Part shown: in pieces, positions 59,801 through 64,000 of the stretch | How the letters are laid out: every line of letters starts with the position of its first letter | How positions within the stretch are numbered: the stretch's first letter is position 1 | DNA from: Pithys albifrons albifrons | Lineage: Eukaryota; Chordata; Aves; Passeriformes; Thamnophilidae | Assembly (NCBI RefSeq): GCF_047495875.1 | Contig: NC_092471.1 | Span: 4,795,001-4,859,000 of the forward strand | Direction: 5' to 3' | DNA: 64,000 nucleotides | Program-made: the position numbers and the translations under genes | The notes under the pieces: model-generated | What the model was told of the DNA's origin: nothing | What the model saw: the letters and a program-made list of their open reading frames with translations, nothing else | Database searches by the model: none

Positions 59801-62800
59801 GGGAATTCCTGGATCAATAGGTCCCAATTTAAAAAATACATTTAAGTGTCTTTCCCTTATTTTGGAGCTTATATCCATGCAGTGTTTAGGGTGATATAGA
59901 CATTCTTTTCTTGGGGATGGGATGAAAAACATTCTCCAGAACCAATTGTTAAGTGCCTAACAGCTAAATCTTCCTCTGAACTCCTAGAAAAATTATTTGC
60001 CTGCCTTACAGTAAAATTAATGACCTGAACAATTTAGTCTGTTAATATATGGAATCCTGAAAGCCAGAGCTTTTATTGTTTTCAACTAGACCTGTAGGAC
60101 AAGAACATTTTCTAAAGAATGGATGGCTATAAATATAAACTTTGGATGTCAGCTACCAACTGGCCTTATCAAATAATGACCTTTCTCAGCTAGGGAGGCC
60201 TTCTGCCCTCTCGGACTTTGGGGCTGTGTGCTGAGTGGATGGGGTCCTCAGAGCTGACAGGGAAGCAGAAACAAGATGATATACTTAATCATATTCCAAA
60301 TAGCATGATCACCTCCAGCACCTCACAGCAAGCGCTGCTGCAGTGCAAATTCAGGCAAGGCAAAAAGGGGTATCTGTAATCTTTTTGCCTCACAGTGTGA
60401 GACCACACTGGAAGTCTAAATTTTTGACAGCCCCCTTGTTCAAGTTCAGCACAAGTTGTGAATAAGACACCTCGACCATCAGCTGAGGGAACTTTTATAT
60501 TCAGGTAGAAAAAAAATTGGAATGAAGTTGCTGCAGTCCCAGAAGCCGTATGGACACGGCCACTGGCCTGGCTCATTCCCTTCCACACAACCCAGACAGT
60601 TCAACAACCTTCTTTCTGTTCTCACTTCTCATTCCAGCCTGTCCTGGCCTCATTGCAGCACCACAACAGGGATTCATGCTGTAATCTGTGATCCAATCCC
60701 ACGTTTCCCAGGGTTCACTGTGTATGGCAGGAAAAATACGTGAGACAAGATGAACTGAAAAATGAGAGTTTTGCCCCAAGCACATGAAGCTCAGTCCCAG
60801 GCACACTGCTCAGGCAGAGGGCAGAGACCAAAGCACACAGGATTAAGCACTACAGCACACACAAGGCCATGAGCAGTCTGAGTGATTAAGGCAGAATACA
60901 CACATCCAGAGAAAGTTTTTGCCTCTACCATCAGTTACCTGCTTATTGTGACATGAATTTTCTTGACATGTACAAACTAAAAAACTTAAAGCCAGTGTTA
61001 TCCAGAGAGGATATGCACATCAGTATTCCCTCAGTATGTCCTCCCTTACCCAAGTACTACGTCTGGCTAATGCATGTGGCAACATCCCAGTCCCTGTGCT
61101 CCTGTCAGTCTGGAGTGCTGCTTAGAGAAAAAAAACCCAACAATTTGGGCTGCTGAAGGATGCTCTCAGTCAGCAAGAAAACAGGTTGTTCTGGGCACTG
61201 GACTTTATGCATTACTTTGACATTATTTCTATCCTCAACCTCTGTTTGCAGCCCTCTGAACTCTCTGCAAACAGCTGAGTTGGGAATATAGCAAAGAAAC
61301 AGGACCATGTGTAGAAAGTGCTAAAACTGGTAAAAAAGCAGGCTTAAATATGACAGGTTACTGTATAGAAAGGTGTTTATAAATAAAAATTGATGGAAAT
61401 GTATTTTATTTACCCTAAATTTATAGTCTGATAGAAGAGAAAAATCAGCATCTATGTTGTTAGATGAGAGGGAACTTCTAGATCTGTTAAATATGGATTT
61501 TGTTTTGCTTTTCTTTGTGCAAACAGGCCTTGGAAGTTTGGCCTGTAATATTATAGCAGTTAAATGGCAGTGATTAAAAACTCCTGTGTGTTCTTATCAC
61601 CCATCTTTCCTCTCCTTCAGTTTAATCCTGATTATGGTTTCTGTTGAATTTCCAGGGCTCTGCACAGCTGACTTGCTCTATTTCTCAGTCTACTGAGGAG
61701 GAGATTCTGTTACCTACAAGCCCTTTTTCTCTATCAGAATGTGCAGCGAGACCTCTCCTGGCATCTTACCCTCTTTTTCTATTCTGAAAGGGCTTGTCAG
61801 GCTACAAGATGACATGCACAAGTCATTACGTTTCCTTTTTCTGTGCCTCCAGCTTGGAAGAAGGTTTATGCAGCAACAACAATCTGCTTTTCTTTGCATT
61901 GTTTTTCCTATTTATTTGTGTTGTGTTTCTGCCACAGTGACTTAATTTGTGCTACTGACAGTATTGTCTCCCCCACCTTCCTGCTGCCAGCAGGAGAGGG
62001 ATTAATGCTTGGCACTGATGCTGCTGGTGGGTTTGTAAGGCTAAACTCTTTGGGTTTATTTAACTCAATTCTATTCTTTCTGTTCTGTCCTCTAGGACTG
62101 GCATTAATGCCTCACAGGCAAATGAAATACAGTGTTCCAAAACTACTTATTTGCTACATGATTTATGTGCTACATAAACGTTTTGCATTCTTCTCAAGCT
62201 CTCAGCAAGCTATTCACCATAGTTGGGGTTTTTTTGAGAAACCAGCAAATGTTATGTACTACATAGCATCAAAGTCTCTTTTACAACTGCATAAAAGAGG
62301 AAAGGGCATGTGGAAGGAGAGGGAAAAGGAGGATTTCACCCCCTGAAAATTCCCCAGACCACTCTGAGATGAACTGAAGGGGTGGAAGTCTCTGTCTCAG
62401 TGGGCAATTCATTTGGGCTCTCTGCTGCCATTTCCTAAGTGATTACTCTCCCCATCACTTCCTTGGTTATTATGAGTAGATGTTTCTTGATTTCCAACTG
62501 CTGCTTTTTGAAAAAATAATTACAAATTCAGTAGAGGAGACAGAACAAAAGATGCTAACTGTCCTGCTGGTAAAGGCCCTCAAGATGGGTCTGGAGAGAC
62601 TCAGATTAAAAGCTCTAAATCAACAAATATTTAATTACTTTATATGTAGCAGAACAACGATTGCAAGAAAGTATGAAAAGGAGCAACTTCAGAGCAGCAA
62701 ATCAACATGATGCTCCTAAGATGTGAGACTTCCAATGTAGTTCATATCAGAGCCTTTGGGGTTGAACTAATCAAAGCTGCCTGAGTAAAACTGCAAAACA

Positions 62801-64000
62801 ATCCAAAGAGCTTTGGCCTTTTCCCTCTGGTGTAGGATAGGGTAAAATGCTTGAATCAGAAAATACACTTGAAGTGAGCTAATAACAAACAGAAACAAAT
62901 AGGTGACGTTGATCTCCTTCCTTCTCTAATGAATCCCTTTCCTGAATTCCCCATCTCCACTGACTGGGATACTGATGGCTTTAACTGAGATGTGCTTTAT
63001 AAGCTGTTTCCAGCCCATGTGTCCCCATCTTGTTGGTTTTGTGTTGTCCACAAAGTTCCCATTTTGGCAAAGCAGAGCCAACTCACCCTCAGGAACACCA
63101 GGAGCCCCTGGAAATGCTGCAGGGGACACCAAGACAAGGGAGGACTCATGGTGATGTTCTATTTTCAGCCAAAACAGAGAAGCCAAGGAGACCATCACGG
63201 TCCTTCTGCTGATCCCCGGCCAAGGAGCTCTGTCCTAGCAAGTGCATTGATATGAGTGTCCCAAAGTTGATTTGACAACAGAAGAGGACAGGTATGCAAG
63301 ACTTGTCTCAAGTTTAAGGTCTTTTGTGTCTTTAGCTGACAGGCTGAGGAGAACTGCACCACAGGCAGCAGAAATGGGTCAAGCACTGGTGATGGGACAT
63401 CACACTGTGAAGAAAAGCACTGAAGGGGAGAATCTTTAACATCATTAAAAAAAAAAAAACCAAACTGAAGTGTCTTTTCTTGAAATCAGAAATGTGATTA
63501 GAGATTCAACAGTTGCTTCTAAGGTGACACAATGAAAAGGCTTGCTAAGGATTATACAAGACACAAACACACATATAAAGGTTAAAAAAGAAAGAAAATG
63601 TTTTACCAGAACCTCAAGGTGATGCTGAGTAAACACAGAACATTAAACATAAAACTCACTAATTTGTAACTTAAGAATGAAATTTAAAAAAGCAATTCTT
63701 CAGTAAACATATTATATGCAACTCTGGAAACAATTAGAAATCAAGGTAAAATGGAAAAAAAACCCCAAATGTGCATTTAGTAGGTATTAAAAAAAATATC
63801 CCCTGGAAACTTGATGTGCACACAAAATATAATTTCTTGTGAAGAACAGATTGATTCGTTTCTAACACAAAAAGTTGCATTTCTTACCAGACAGAGGAAA
63901 CCTTTGGAATAATTTGAAGAGCTCGGAGCACCTAATTATAAGTTTTTTAAGCTAAAAATCCTGACAGTCCAGCAGAGGGTAACCAAAGACTCAAGGCTTT
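59801..64000. other. Unannotated stretch, no gene recognised
   Basis: No supported gene. The longest frame of the window (167 codons, 61843-62346, +) lies here. Its peptide has apolar Phe/Leu/Cys-rich segments typical of T-rich DNA, and no domain. A 76-codon frame at 62480-62710 (+) encodes a plausible amphipathic, Leu/Glu/Lys-rich peptide but matches nothing I know. A poly-A run of 13 lies at about 63447-63459. Confidence 0.55.

Noticed and set aside
61843..62346. Longest open frame (167 codons, +) as a possible membrane protein gene
   Set aside because: Apolar segments come from T-rich codons. There is no domain, no promoter or polyadenylation context tied to it and no splice structure. 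Frames of this length occur by chance in 64 kb.
1..64000. CRISPR arrays, bacterial operons, prophage or endogenous retrovirus
   Set aside because: No regularly spaced direct repeats, no dense coding, and no LTR pair or gag/pol/env-like frame was recognisable. The only reverse-transcriptase trace is CR1-type.

Overview
The window looks like a gene-poor, AT-rich stretch of bird nuclear DNA, most likely from a passerine (songbird). Two things support this. First, the recognisable dispersed repeats are CR1 LINE fragments of avian type: five 3' ends or 3'-end pieces plus one internal reverse-transcriptase piece. Second, at about 38506-38618 there is a short antisense element that joins a CR1 3' tail to a tRNA-Ile-like head. 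That architecture is the one described for TguSINE1, a SINE family known from passerines. There is no operon structure, no bacterial ribosome-binding pattern and no dense coding. The lineage call is an inference from repeat families recognised by eye.

No protein-coding gene is called. The longest open frames are 167 codons (61843-62346, +), 163 codons (49021-49512, +) and about 124 codons at two other places. None shows a domain, a conserved motif or convincing exon boundaries, and one (42896-43270, -) is an antisense shadow of a decayed CR1. The window is best read as intergenic or deep-intronic sequence; single small exons or a lncRNA cannot be excluded by eye.

Layout. 1-15.5 kb: unique AT-rich sequence with CR1 fragments near 7.4 and 11.2 kb, and candidate conserved non-coding blocks near 2.3, 5.4 and 14.1-14.5 kb. 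15.5-15.7 kb: a long TA/TG microsatellite. 17.4 kb: another CR1 3' end. 18-35 kb: mostly featureless, with a MIR-like remnant near 32.0 kb and a GC-richer patch at 33.4-33.8 kb that holds a CTCF-like motif. 35.94-36.0 kb: an A/C-rich run joined to a four-run G tract able to form a G-quadruplex. 38.5 kb: the tRNA-Ile/CR1 SINE. 39-42.5 kb: AT-rich homeodomain-site-rich blocks. 43.0 kb: decayed CR1 reverse transcriptase. 48.3 kb: a MIR-like remnant. 50.96 and 51.42 kb: a 24-bp perfect palindrome and an 11-bp-arm hairpin. 54.6 kb: a TG/TA microsatellite. 56.3-56.95 kb: a candidate conserved block. 59.7 kb: another antisense CR1 3' end.

I see no new enzymatic or defence system here. The most useful leads are the SINE (lineage and insertion history), the two inverted repeats at 51 kb, the G-quadruplex tract, and the candidate enhancers, all of which need alignment to other bird genomes to test.
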